Below, piece after piece: positions 1-11,060 of a DNA stretch of 64,000 nucleotides. A program made the position numbers and the translations under genes. The stretch comes from Trogon surrucura (Eukaryota; Chordata; Aves; Trogoniformes; Trogonidae), in assembly GCA_020746105.1 (NCBI GenBank), contig CM036636.1:4092001-4156000 (forward strand). Direction: 5' to 3'. The first letter of the stretch is position 1, and each line of letters begins with the position of its first letter. A model generated the notes under the pieces. That model had not been told where the DNA came from, did no database searches, and was given only the letters and a program-made list of their open reading frames with translations.

Positions 1-2910
1 TTTTCCCAACAAAATGGCTGAGAAAATTCAACACGCTGTTAAATTTTTGAGACGTTTGCTTTTTCTTTCCCTATCCATGCAGACAACCTTTCAGATTTGG
101 ACAGGTGACTGACTTCCTGAGTATAAGGACTGGTGATGTGTCAGCTGAACCTCAAGGACCTGGTAACCATCTACACACGCTGAGCCTAGACCTCAGCTGC
201 AAGGTGGCGTGATTTAAGCTTAATTCACCACAGGTGACTCCTAAGCCGAGTTGTGTTAGCTGATACCCTGCTAGTTAGGAAGGCACATATGGTCAGTGCT
301 TCTACCCATCTTGAGAGCAATACTGAGTCAGCTGGTGTAGCCTGACCACATGCCTGAACTTCTCAAGTACTTTTCGAAGTTCTTATGGTGCTCCCCATCT
401 CTATCTCCACAAATACTGCGCTGTGTGAGTGCCAGCATAGCAGGAACGCTCCCTTCCATCTGATCCATGACTCGCAACCAAATACTTGTTACAGATGGTC
501 CTTTCACTTAAAATAAGACCTGGTTTGTTTAATCTTGAAAGCATTCTTGCTGTGTTCCTCAGCTTCCATTTGCAGATAGACTTGAAGAACTGCTTAGGAT
601 AACTAAGGGGGCAAATGCATCCTCTCTTCTAGGTAATAGCTATCGATCTACATTTGATACAAGGTTAGCTGTGACCTTGAAATAACCATAGGTGCAGACA
701 GCTCTGTCTGTTTTCATGGCTATCACCAGTTGTCTTGTCCAAGAGTTTAGCTAACTTTTCTTTTTGGCTGGCGTTCACAAATTATTTTCTTTTAATATAA
801 GCAAGTAAAAGCTGTTTTATTAGTGCAGCTACATTGAGGCCGTCTTATGCTATATAATATTTTGATTGAGATCACAGGGGTTGAGTATATGCTGTCTGCT
901 GTTGTGTTACTTATATTGTAATAATGTGCAGGAGAACAAAGATTACTTGGGCATGTACTTTTAGAAACACAGATATTCCCTAGCATCTCCTTTCTGAGAG
1001 ATCTTTGATGATCCCGCCGGTAGATTGCCAGCACAGTGAATCATGTTTCATTTTAGATGTTATTCTTGTCACTTTAAAGGATTCCAAATAATACTTTTGT
1101 TTCTTGTGAACCGAAAGAGGCAATTACATCGACATTATGGTTTTCTACAGTCATTGCACATTGTTGTATGCAAGCTGAAGAATATGAAGCTAACCAGCAT
1201 TGACTTTCTAAACTGGTGGCTGGGTTTGATTTGCTAGCTTGCATGTTTCCTGCTTGTGCCCCATCTCTTGCAGTTTCTGTGTGATTTGTCCTTGAACAAA
1301 TTACGATGTGCGTTGTGAAACCGTCCCTTGTGCTAGAAGCAGCGCAGTCTTTGAATGTCCTTCAAGCTGTACTTTCCACTTGACCCCCGAGCACGACTGT
1401 TAGATGGATTTTGCGATGCTCCCACACTCTCCAGCATCTTCAGTGAGTCTCCATTGAAATGGTAATTTCTAGAGCATACTTCAGGCTCATCTCAGCTTTA
1501 GATAAAAATTAAATGTGGATTGCTTCATTCTGCATATTGAATACTAAAAGATGCACTCATTTGTCCTCGCTGCAGACACATGATGCTCTGCCAATTTCCT
1601 TAATCCAGGCACAGAAGCAGTCAGCAATTGTTTCCATTCACTTTTGATTCCATCTGTAAAAGGAAATACCTGCAATCATGACAGGCTTTTCAGAACAGGG
1701 ATTTTGTAGAACTTGCCCAATTTCAACAAACTTTTTGTCTGCTGGCTTAATGGCCACTATCTGACTGCACATCAGGGTGTCGGTTTTAGCTCCCATTGTG
1801 CTGCCATGTGTTTTTCATCGCAGAGATCATCTGTTATTTTAGGATTTCCCCATCTCTCAGTGGCTCTGGCAAAGAAGTCCAATCTGCCCCTGCCATATTT
1901 TAAACTTTTCTTTCTAAATGGATTGCTCACTGGACTGATATTGCAGCTTATATTTAATATTAATTTTCACAGTCCTTCATGATTAGTCCTTTCCTGTTTC
2001 ATCTACTTCTAGCCTAGTATCCCATCCTTCTCTTGCATTTTTGCAACTTCTCTGTCTACGTGGTGTTAATAATACCCAGCTACCCTATGGCCGGATCCCC
2101 AGTAGCACTTCTTAGTTATCTACGGAAGGACAGGAGTAGATACATGAATGAACTACCATTTATCAGAGTAAATGAAGGCAGGGAGGTTTATTAGAAGCCT
2201 CACAGCTGATTTAAATTAATCTTGCCAGCTGTGAGGTTTTACAGAGCCTCTTCCAGAAACAATAGCTGTGTCTGCACTGTAAATTAAGGGCGGTAGTGAG
2301 ATGTACTCACTCTTGTAGCAAGGCATCAAGGACAGATGGAACCATGACCAGGGCAGACAGCAGCTCTAAGCCCAGCTGGGGTGTTTGTGTCTCTTCTGAC
2401 TTGCTGCCCCCAGCAACCTACCCACCCCTGGAAAGGGTGAGGAGGGGTGTAAGGTCCTGGGCTCTGACCGCCCTGTGATTCTCCAGTATTTACTCCGTGT
2501 GCCTGGCCACGCGCAGCTTGTTTCTGTGGTAATTGCAATGCTGAGGTCCAGCCAGATGGAGAAAACCAAGACGTATGTTCATAAGGGCTCAGCCATAGAT
2601 AAACCTGTTGTTAGCCAACTCAGGAAAACATCTGCCACAGCCGAGCACTACTGCACTGCGTGATGGTGTGGTGTAGTTGGGAGCATGGCAGGGGTACAAA
2701 GGCAGAGAGTCATTTGCTCTTTCCAGTGCATTTGAATTATGGGATGTGAAGAATGACCTGTTAGAAATTGGACTCAGAATTTCCCAAAAGTTTCCCTTTT
2801 TTTTTTTTTTTCTGCCAGTTTGACCTGAGCTAATCTGAGGCAATCAAATCACGTGACACATGGATACAACCCATATTCCTCTTTAATTTCTAGCTCAAAC
2901 TAGATCTTTC
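1..2910. other. 5' flank of TLR4, no gene recognised
   Basis: I see no coding region, RNA gene or confidently named repeat here. Open frames are under 115 codons and without recognisable domains. The stretch is mixed in composition, with T/A runs close to the gene (about 2798-2811 and 2920-2953). A perfect inverted repeat at 2198-2236 is listed separately. Confidence 0.6.
2198..2236. repeat. 11-bp perfect inverted repeat (hairpin)
   Basis: CCTCACAGCTG at 2198-2208 is exactly complementary to CAGCTGTGAGG at 2226-2236, with a 17-nt AT-rich spacer. The stem can be extended outward by four further pairs if G-T wobbles are allowed. It lies about 0.9 kb upstream of the TLR4 start codon. No function is assigned; it could be the relic of an inverted-repeat element. 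Confidence 0.6.
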
Positions 2911-2913
2911 GTT

Positions 2914-2997
2914 ACTTCCTTTTTTTCTTATTTTTTTTTTAGGAAAAAAAAAACCTGCAAGAGCAGTTCACTCAGAGCAGCTACCAGTTTCACTTCC
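2914..2997. promoter_or_regulatory. Probable TLR4 proximal promoter: ETS site plus ETS/IRF composite element
   Basis: ACTTCCT at 2914-2920 reads AGGAAGT on the minus strand, a PU.1/ETS core. TTTCACTTCC at 2988-2997 reads GGAAGTGAAA on the minus strand, which fits the ETS-IRF composite element GGAANNGAAA bound by PU.1 with IRF4 or IRF8. The composite site lies 145 bp before the TLR4 ATG. No TATA box is evident. Human TLR4 is known to use a TATA-less proximal promoter driven by PU.1 and IRF8 (ICSBP), so the arrangement fits a myeloid promoter. The transcription start is not visible from sequence, so the site could also lie in the leader. Confidence 0.5.
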
Positions 2998-3023
2998 CTC
3001 CTTGCTTCCTGCAACTCTCAGTG

Positions 3024-3050
3024 ATGTGCAGCGAGAAGCAGGAGTGCTGA
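3024..3050 (+). promoter_or_regulatory. Upstream ORF 1 in the probable TLR4 leader
   Basis: ATG at 3024 opens eight codons (MCSEKQEC) and stops at TGA 3048-3050, 91 nt before the main start. It is translated only if transcription begins upstream of 3024, which is not shown by the sequence. Such short frames commonly lower translation of the downstream ORF. Confidence 0.35.
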
Positions 3051-3106
3051 AGCACAACGATTGGCATTTCAGGAGGTTTCTCGCTCCAGGTCCTTGAGTG
3101 ATACCC

Positions 3107-3139
3107 ATGCTGCTTTCTTTGGCACGCCTGGCTTCCTGA
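3107..3139 (+). promoter_or_regulatory. Upstream ORF 2, ending 2 nt before the TLR4 start codon
   Basis: ATG at 3107 opens ten codons (MLLSLARLAS) and stops at TGA 3137-3139. Only two bases separate the stop from the TLR4 ATG at 3142. The ATG context (CCC before it, C after it) is weaker than that of the main ATG, which has A at -3. The spacing would suit leaky scanning rather than reinitiation. Confidence 0.4.
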
Positions 3140-3141
3140 AG

Positions 3142-3246
3142 ATGCCCAGGAGAAGAGCTCTTCCCCCAGGGACACTTGTGGTGCTCCTGCAGCTGGCGCT
3201 TGTCCCATCACAGCTGGCAGGCTGCCTCCTCGATGCCTGCCTGGAG
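3142..3246 (+). CDS. Toll-like receptor 4, coding exon 1 (residues 1-35)
   Basis: This segment encodes the signal peptide and first mature residues of TLR4. The ATG at 3142 has A at -3 and G at -1, and it is the first in-frame ATG of this frame. Residues 2-5 are basic (PRRR), followed by a hydrophobic stretch at about 11-27 (TLVVLLQLALVPSQLAG), a typical type I signal peptide. Mature residues then include C28 and C33, matching the N-terminal cysteine cluster of the family. The exon ends in the codon GAG, followed by the donor GTACGT at 3247, so the junction is in phase 0. Intron 1 is 819 bp (3247-4065) and holds little except a C/T homopolymer run near 3360-3380. The alternative of starting further upstream has no ATG to support it. 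Confidence 0.93.
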
Positions 3247-4065
3247 GTACGTGATCTCTCAACGAGCACAAAATCCTTCTGTTCTTCTGGTGCAATTTTT
3301 CCCTCCGCTTGGGAGATTTGTGCATCAAGTCTATTGTGTGTTAGCTGTCTTTCAAAAGCCCCCCCCCCTTTTTTTTTTTCCAAGGCTGTTACCAAGTATT
3401 TGACGTAAAAGCTGGTCTCAAAAACATCTGCGAACCCAAACCAGCAGCATGAACCATTTTTTCTTGTTGGCTTTCTGTACTTCTTAGGTTACTGCACCAC
3501 AGATAATCTAACCGATCATGTTTCTCTTGAAGAGATCTCAGCCTTGTCTACAATTTCTGAAAAAAATACAGTAATTTTGCCTGATTTGTACTGTACAGTG
3601 ATTTCACCAGTACCTCAAGTATCTAGCACTGATCAACCGCCTTTTGTAAACTTTTGCCAACAATTATTGCTTACAGAATATCTTTGGTTAGAACTGCCTG
3701 CTTATCTGCAGTGTAACAAAGCTGAGAGCTGATCCTGGACACACAAAGCATCCTTGTGTGCTTGTTTTGCTGACTCTCTCAAAGGTTGCTGTCAGTTCCT
3801 CCACAGCCTCAAGGAACACTGTCCTGTAGTTTTGCACCTGCTTCTGTTACCAAGAAATGTAGCTCTTGCTGGGGAATAGGACTGGCTCTGTTAGAAGTGA
3901 GAAAGAAGCTGAGGATATATAAGATTATTTGCTAAAACTCAGGACAGCTCATTTAGAAATTAACAACAAGGTTAGTCATTCTGCCTCTGCTTTCCTCACA
4001 GTGTAATTTTCTGTCCTTTCATGAAGAGTGGATGTTGACCATGACTGGATCTGCCCCTGTTACAG

Positions 4066-4232
4066 GTCATCCCTAACAAAACTTTCAGATGCACAGGACT
4101 GAACATCTCTGGAGTTCCTGCTGAAGTCCCAAATACCACCCAGAACTTGGATCTCAGTTTCAGCAATCTGGAATCACTGGGATCTAATTATTTTTCATCA
4201 GTCCCTGAACTGCAGCTTCTGGATCTTACAAG
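4066..4232 (+). CDS. Toll-like receptor 4, coding exon 2 (residues 36-91)
   Basis: The exon follows a TTACAG acceptor at 4060-4065 and ends in AG before the donor GTAATG at 4233. Its 167 nt give 55 codons and two bases, and the split codon AG|G (Arg91) is completed in exon 3. It encodes the N-terminal cap and the first leucine-rich repeat of the ectodomain, including a conserved Cys in FRCTGL and an LDLSFSNLESL repeat with LDLTR at its end. The ectodomain binds MD-2, which holds lipopolysaccharide. The three-exon plan and this exon length agree with what I know of vertebrate TLR4. The start is set by the splice site, not by an ATG. Confidence 0.92.
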
Positions 4233-4924
4233 GTAATGAGTTCTTTTTCTGTGGATACTGGTAAACCTTGCTTTACCAGCTGGGCCACTGTGGTTGCTTA
4301 TTTTGGGGTCTGTTTTTCTTGACTGTTCTTAGGTTTTTTTGCTTACGACTTTATCCCTGTGCCTGTCTCTCCAATGTCAAATGACGTGCAGCTTTCAGTC
4401 CAGTTGCCGAGTGCACACCCTCTGCACAGAACTGGGTCTTGTTGGTCTGATCTTGTAGGCTGGGATGTGAGAAGGAGCAGGAAGATGTTTTACTTCTCTC
4501 TGAACAAGAAAAATGTCAGACTTTTCACTGTTACAAAAACTCCAAAGTGGAATGTGTTGGGTGAGCTGTTTTTCTAATCACAGTTTAAAAAAAACATAAA
4601 ATGAAGGTGCATTCATTTTCTAAAAGGCTGTTTTAAAATATCAACATATTCTCTTTTCCCTTCTCACATCTGAGGGAGGAGATGGGGGAGGCTTATTAGC
4701 AAATTTGAATTGATGTATAATTTCCATTGACTTGAGAGAACAGTTTCTCTGGGTAAATTGTTTCACTGCAAAATGTCACTCAGCCCCATCACAGTTACAG
4801 CTGCGACGTGGCTGAGTGGCAGAACAAGTTTGCTGTAAAGCAAAACTTGTTTGGATTTTATTGTTTATAAAACTGATTTTGCCTGAATTCAGTACAGAAT
4901 GGGTTTGGGTCTCAAATTCTGGAT

Positions 4925-6447
4925 CTTGCCTGATGGATTACACCCTAGAGTGCTGAGGGAGCTGGCAGATGTGGTTGCCAAGCCGCTCTCCATCATCTTT
5001 CAGCAGTCCTGGGGATGTCCCAGTGGACTGGAGGCTGGCGAATGTAATGCCCAACTTCAAGAAGGGCAGGAAGGAGGATCCTGGTAGCTACAGACCTGTC
5101 AGTCTTACCTCAGTGTTGGGAAAGGTGATGGAACAAATAATCTCAAGAGCCATCACAGAACAATTAAAAGCCAGCAGGGAGATCGGGCCCAGTCAGCATG
5201 GATTCATGAGGGGCAGATCCTGCTTGACAAATCTAATCTCATTCTATAACAGGGTGACCTGCTTAGTGGATGAGGGAAAGGCTGTCGATGTAGTGTACCT
5301 GGACTTCAGCAAGGCCTTTGACACCATCCCCCACAACATCCTGATGGCTAAGCTGGCTGCCCATGGCTTGGATGGACACATACTCTGCTGGGTGAAACAC
5401 TGGCTGGATGGCCAGGCCCAAAGAGTTGTAGTCAGTGGAGTTAAATCCAGTTGGCGGCAAGTCACAAGCGGTGTCCCTCAGGGCTCAGTGCTGGGGCCAC
5501 TCCTGTTTAGCATCTCCATCAATGATCTAGATGAGGGGATTGAGTGCACCCTCAGCAAGTTTGCAGATGACATCAAGCTGGGAGGGAGTGTCGATCTGCT
5601 GGAGGGTAGAAACGCTCTACAGAGGGACCTGGACAGACTGGATCGATGGGCCCAGGCCAGCTGCAGGCATTTCAACAGAGCCATGTGTAGGGTCCTGCAT
5701 TTTGGTCACGGCAACCCCCTGCAACGCTACAGGCTTGGGAAAGGGTGGCTGGAAGGCTGTCTGGTGGAAAAGGACCTGGGTGTTCTAATCGACAGTCGAC
5801 TGCATATGAGCCAGCAGTGTGCCCAGGTGGCCAAGAAGGCCAACAGCATCCTGGCTTGTATTAGAAATTGTGTGACCAGCAGGAGTAGGGAGGTGATTGT
5901 CCCTCTGTACTCGGCACTGGTGAGGCCGCACCTTGAGTATCATGTTCAGTTTTGGGCACCTCAGTATAGGAGAGATCTCGAGGTGTTGGAGCGAGTGCAG
6001 AAAAGGGCAACAAAGCTGGTGAAGGGCCTGGAGAATAGACCTTACGAGGAGCGATTGAGGGAGCTGGAACTGTTCACTTTAAGGAAGAGGAGGCTGAGGG
6101 GGGACCTCATCATGCTCTACAATTACTTGAAAGAACATTGTAGAGAGGTTGGTGCTGGTCTCTTCTCACAGGTCATTAGGGACAGAACCAAGGGGAATGG
6201 GTTCAAGTTGCAACAGGGCAAGTTTAGAGTGGACATTAGGAAGAAATTCTTCATGGAAAGAGTCGTCAGACACTGGAAAAGACTGCCTAGGGAGGTGGTT
6301 GAGTCGCCATCCCTGGATGTGTTTAAGTGTCGCTGAGATGTGGTGTTGGGTGAGATGGTTTAGGGGTGAACTTGTAGTGTAGGGTTAATGGTTGGACTCG
6401 ATGACCCCAAGGGTCTTTTCCAGCCTGAATTGTTCTATGATTCTGTG
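4925..6447 (+). mobile_element. CR1 LINE, 5'-truncated, in TLR4 intron 2
   Basis: This non-LTR retrotransposon copy sits inside the 2793-bp intron 2 in the same orientation as the host gene. Homology to the CR1 reverse-transcriptase ORF begins near 4929. The copy ends with the short-repeat tail typical of CR1 (TTCTATGATTCTGTGG, up to 6447) rather than a poly-A tail. The 5' part of the element (ORF1 and the endonuclease) is missing, as in most CR1 copies. I see no clear target-site duplication, which is also usual for CR1. The long preserved frame argues for a comparatively recent insertion. Confidence 0.93.
4929..6363 (+). pseudogene. CR1 ORF2 remnant: reverse transcriptase and C-terminal region
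   Basis: The frame encodes the reverse transcriptase that copies CR1 RNA at the insertion target. Most of it is one open frame, 4969-6336 (455 codons from its first ATG). Visible motifs are [18 protein letters not shown], the A motif [14 protein letters not shown] (Asp112 of that frame), [14 protein letters not shown], and FADD at 5560-5571 (Asp200 and Asp201). These supply the expected catalytic aspartates. Two breaks are visible. Around 5010-5016 a small deletion shifts the frame, so [12 protein letters not shown] at 4929-4964 lies in another frame from the rest. A TGA at 6334-6336 also precedes what looks like the original stop, TAG 6361-6363. It is not a host gene. With the endonuclease missing it is not expected to move on its own. 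Confidence 0.88.
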
Positions 6448-7025
6448 GCACAGTCTTTAAGTGACCACCCTCTTTTTCCCCCCCTCTTTCACTGGGGAGC
6501 TTCTTAAGAGCCAACACGATTTGAGGTCTGTTCCCTTTCAGCAGAAAAAAACAACCCAGATTTGTGAGCTTTGCCTCCGCTGCATCCTGCTGGTGTGGGC
6601 GGGACTGCCCAGATGTGACTGAGGCCACCGTGTGAAGGCTGTGAGGGTGCAAGGTGTAAGGGAATGCTGTGCCTGGTTGGCTCTGACATCAGTGATGGTC
6701 ATTACAGTGTTCCTCTGGCCTAAACAGAGCTAGAGTTTTTCTCTGCTGCCTGCATGAATTTTTGACCTTCACCATGGCTCAGGGTCTCTTGCTTTGCAGT
6801 TGCACTTCAGATTTAGAGAGGGAGGAGGAGGTGAGAGAAGGTGTCCTGCTGTGGGAGGGTTCCCTTTGCACATTGAGGAGTGCTGGCTCTGCCCAGCACA
6901 GTAAAGTCCAGCCCCAGCATGAGGCAGAGCCTGAGAATGTTATACTAGTGCTTAGTGCTGTAGTGTTAGTGAACACGAAAGGAATAGTGTTTCATGCACA
7001 TTTATTCTCTTTTCCTGCCCAACAG

Positions 7026-9285
7026 GTGCCACCTCCACACAATAGAAGATAACTCCTTTAAGGATCTTCATAACCTTTCCACCTTAATTTTAACTGCCAA
7101 TTCCCTCCAGTACCTGGGGACAGCAGCCTTCCATGGCTTAACATCTCTGAAAAAACTGGTACTGGTGGAAACCAGCATAGCCTCTCTGACTGAGCTACCC
7201 ATTGGACACTTGCATACCCTGCAGGAGCTGAATTTGGGCCACAACAACATTGCTTCATTGAAGCTTCCCACATATTTCACCAACCTGACCTCTCTCAAGC
7301 ACCTGAGCTTTTTCTCTAACAAGATCACACATATCTCCAAAGGAGACCTTGATGCCCTGACAGAAGTGAACAGGCTCAACCTCACACTGGTGCTTTCCTT
7401 GAATAATATAAAGTACATACAGCCGGGGTCCTTTGCAAAGATTCACCTCGGTGAGCTTGTTCTAAGGTCCTCTTTTGAGAACTTCAATGTGATGCACACC
7501 TCTCTTCAAGGCCTGACTGGTTTACGGGTCAACAGATTAATAGTTGGAGAATTCAGCAACAGTCAGAGACTGAGAGACTTTGAGAACGGACTCTTGGGCG
7601 GCCTGTGTCAGGTACAAATGCAAGAGTTTGTCTTAATCTGTTTCAGGCAATTTGAGAATAACACAGATACTCTTTTTAACTGCATAGGCAATGTCTCAAG
7701 TATTCGGTTGGTGGACCTCCAACTTGAAGAGGTGTCAGAGGTTCCTATGTTCTCTCAAGTGAAACAGCTGGAATGCAAGAAATGCAAGTTTAAGGATGTG
7801 CCTGCTGTGAAGCTGTCTCTTTTCAAGGAGCTGAGAGTGCTTCGTATAACCAAGAGCAAATACCTCAATAACTTTGAACAGAAATTTGAGAGTCTAAGTG
7901 AACTGGAGGTTGTAGATTTGAGTGAGAATCGCCTCACCTTCACTGGCTGCTGTTCCCGTCAGTTTCACAAGTGTCCGAATTTGAAGCACTTGAACCTAAG
8001 CTTCAATTCTGCCATCAGCGTGACTGCAGATTTCACTAGCGTGAAGGATTTGTTGTATTTGGACTTTCAGCACACAAAGTTATTTGGTCCTGGCTCCTAC
8101 CCTGTCTTTCTATCCCTTCAGAAACTTATTTACCTTGATATTTCCCACACCAGAACTCATGTTAAATCCCAGTGTACGTTTTGTGGTTTGAATTCTTTGC
8201 GAGTGCTCAAGATGGCAGGCAACTCCTTTGAGAACAACAAATTGGACAACAACTTCAAAAACCTAAGTCACCTCCACACCTTGGATATTTCAAGTTGCAA
8301 ATTAGTACAGGTGGATCAAAGTACATTTGATGCCCTCTCTGAACTAAAAGAGCTAAACATCAGCAACAATAAGCTACTGATTTTTGATCCTGTAGTCTAC
8401 AAGCCGCTCCGAGCCCTCACAGCCCTGGATTTCAGCAACAACCAGCTGAGCGTTCTGTTGGACTCAGCCCTGGAAATCCTGCCTGATAGCCTGGTGCTGC
8501 TAGATATCTCTCAAAACCTGTTTGAATGCTCTTGCATAAACCTGAACTTTCTGAAATGGGTCAAGGAAAAACAGAGGCTACTGCAGAACAGAGAGCTGAT
8601 GACATGCCACATGCCTGCATACGTGAAGAACATGAGCCTGTCACGCTTTGATCTGTCCTCCTGCCATGTCAATGTGAACATAGTGTCATCCTCAGTGATC
8701 ATGTTGCTCGCTGCAGCAGTGTTCCTCTTCCTGATTTACAAGTACTACTTCCAGCTATACTACTCAGTTTTGCTGCTTGGTGGGTGTAAACACTCTGCAG
8801 AGAGGGGTGACACCTATGATGCATTTGTTATCCACTCCAGCAAAGACCAAGAATGGGTGATGAAGGAGCTGGTGGAACCCTTAGAAAGTGGAACACCTCC
8901 CTTTCAGCTTTGTCTTTACTACAGGGATTTCCTACCTGGGGTACCCATTGTCACCAATATTATCCAAGAAGGTTTTCTGAGTAGCAGAAATGTCATTGCA
9001 GTCATCTCGGCTGACTTTCTGGAAAGTAAGTGGTGTAGCTTTGAGTTTGACATTGCCCAGTCCTGGCAACTTGTTGAAGGAAAGGCTGGAATCATCATGA
9101 TTGTACTAGGAGAAGTGGATAAGGCCTTGCTGAGGCGGAGGCTGGGGCTGTCCCGATACCTGAAGAGGAACACCTATCTGGAGTGGAAAAACAAGGAAAT
9201 CAGCAGGCACATCTTCTGGAGGCAGCTGACAGGAGTCCTGCTAGAAGGCAAAAAATGGAATCATGAGGAGGTGAAACTCATGTGA
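7026..9285 (+). CDS. Toll-like receptor 4, coding exon 3 (residues 91-843)
   Basis: This exon carries most of the receptor: the remaining ectodomain, the membrane segment and the signalling domain. It follows CCCAACAG at 7018-7025 and ends with TGA at 9283-9285. Leucine-rich repeats run from about residue 92 to 588 with many LxxLxLxxNxI units. An LRR C-terminal cap follows, with C592, C594, C618 and C637. A hydrophobic segment at about 644-664 is the transmembrane helix. The TIR domain spans about 686-835 from DTYDAFVIHSS. Its BB loop RDFLPGVP includes Pro728, equivalent to the residue whose loss blocks LPS signalling in mouse; FW in the C-terminal HIFWRQL is the box 3 motif. TLR4 pairs with MD-2, binds lipopolysaccharide and recruits TIR adaptors such as MyD88 and TIRAP. 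No frameshift or stop interrupts the exon. The apparent ATG at 6994 is intronic. Confidence 0.96.
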
Positions 9286-11060
9286 AGAGAAAGAGCGTTC
9301 ACTTCTCTTCTGTGCCCCATCCTGGCCTTGGCTGATGGCTGGTGCTCAGAAGTTGGTTCTTCTGTGGCTATTCAGAGCTGGAAGAAGCAGATGGTAGTCC
9401 TGGAAAAGCGTGACGGAAATACCTGCCTTGCTGGCCACCTTTTCTCAGGGGAACTTGGCAGATAAGGAGTGACGACAGCTGGAGCTGCTGCACATGCCTG
9501 AGCCCCATTTGTGTCTCCAGATGTCAACCAAACCTGATCCAGCAATCCACGTGGGTCTGGTGGGTTGGTAATAGATGGGCTGCCCTTACTGTCATCCGTC
9601 TGCCTCTGAAACTGGATTTGGGTCCTGGGGCTGTTTACTCAGTGGAATTTCAGGGTCTGTTGCTTGAGTGGGCCCCAGGATTTCCAGGGGAGAGCAATGG
9701 TACAGGATTCTTGGCTCTAAAATTGGTGGGAAACAGAGGCAAGATTCGGATCCTCTAAGTCTTGGGTCCACCTTCTTAGGCAACATGACTCAGAGGAAAA
9801 ATCCTACAGAGGGAAACGGGGTGCCCTACAGCCACAGAACACCTGGCAGCTACTCAGTGAAGTGGAGCAGTTATGTCACCAGTGTGGGGGGAGGTTGCCG
9901 TTGGTGGGAAATTTCCCCAACAAGTTTATTTCCGTTTTCTTTAGACCAAGACCGAATATCAGAACCCTCAGATATTTTCATGACCTGGAGCTCTTATATA
10001 TATCCAGATTATATAACATTTGAGAGAGTGGTTTGAGGGTTTCTTGTGGGATCAAAAAATAAGCTGTGGAAATGCTTAACACCTTTAAAATCAAGGTATT
10101 TCATTGTTTCAAATGCTTCTCCTCATTCAGTGTTTCTGGATATACCGGCTGGGACTGCCCTATAGGAGTAAGACCAAGCATGAGTGAAGTGTTTTGATAT
10201 TTGCAGCCAGCCAGTTCTAGAATAAGTTTTTCCACCCTCTGGACTAGCCTTAATTCATTGTCGAAAGGTGATGTAGGAGCCTCCAGCCCAAGGGTTGAAA
10301 CGGAGTCCAGATACTTTCGGACTTAGCAACGAGGTTGAGAGTCCCTCTGCCTTCCCCTGATCATGCTGTGGCAGCCCCTGGTCCTGGTGGGCATCTCGAC
10401 ACGTCTGACCATCCTGTCCCGGGGTTCAGCTGCTTCGTTGAACAGGATGGTCACTGCATTGGAGAGTTTTGCCTTTATTTCACTGAGAAAATGCCTGATG
10501 TTTTGCTGGGAGAAGAGATAGCAGAGAAAAGTCTGAGTTAGCTGAACTAAATGTATCCCAGCACTGCCCTGAGAGCAGTCTAAATGCCACTGAATCATAT
10601 TACAGAGCACTCCACTGATGTGGCGAATATTGAATAGTGCTGGAGTACTGCTCTCTATTTACGAAAGGCTTTGGTTGGGATTAATCACTGAATTATTCTA
10701 GTTTTAAACTTGCAAATCCTTCTACAATCAATGACGTTCTACAGAGGTAAAACAGAAGCGATTGAGTGGTGAATCAAATCTGATATTTATTCAGAAAGAA
10801 GGGGCCTGATCCATCTCACTTTTCCGAGCATCAGGCAGCGACATCTCCGTGGAAGCAAGGGATAAGTGAGATCAGCATCAGACACTATTTGAAAACGAGG
10901 GAGAGCCAGTTCCAGGACTTGTGCTGGCAAAACCTGACTCACGGCTCCCTCTCAATGTGCTGTGGCGATAGTATATTGGGATGACGCTACCAAAAAACCC
11001 TGCAACCCTCTTTAAGGTGTTTTGTGACCTGTGAGATGAAGCTTTAATAAAACTAAGCTC
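9286..11060 (+). other. Probable TLR4 3' UTR
   Basis: No coding potential is seen after the TLR4 stop, and I find no AATAAA before 11046, so the transcript may have a 3' UTR of about 1.8 kb. ATTTA pentamers are few (near 10657 and 10786), so there is no strong AU-rich destabilising element. A perfect 12-bp palindrome GGGAAATTTCCC lies at 9906-9917. The extent is inferred from the signal alone. Confidence 0.4.
11046..11051 (+). terminator. Candidate TLR4 polyadenylation signal
   Basis: This is the first AATAAA after the TLR4 stop codon. A GT-rich stretch (TTTGTTTTGG near 11086) follows about 35-40 nt later, as expected for a downstream element. A second AATAAA at 11210-11215 is an alternative. 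Transcript data would be needed to choose. Confidence 0.38.

Noticed and set aside
4969..6336. 455-codon frame as a host gene
   Set aside because: Its motifs and 3' tail identify it as CR1 ORF2 within an intron.
6994..7025. ATG at 6994 as the start of a 763-residue receptor
   Set aside because: The codons before 7026 are intronic; the CAG acceptor and exons 1-2 give the signal peptide that the shorter form would lack.
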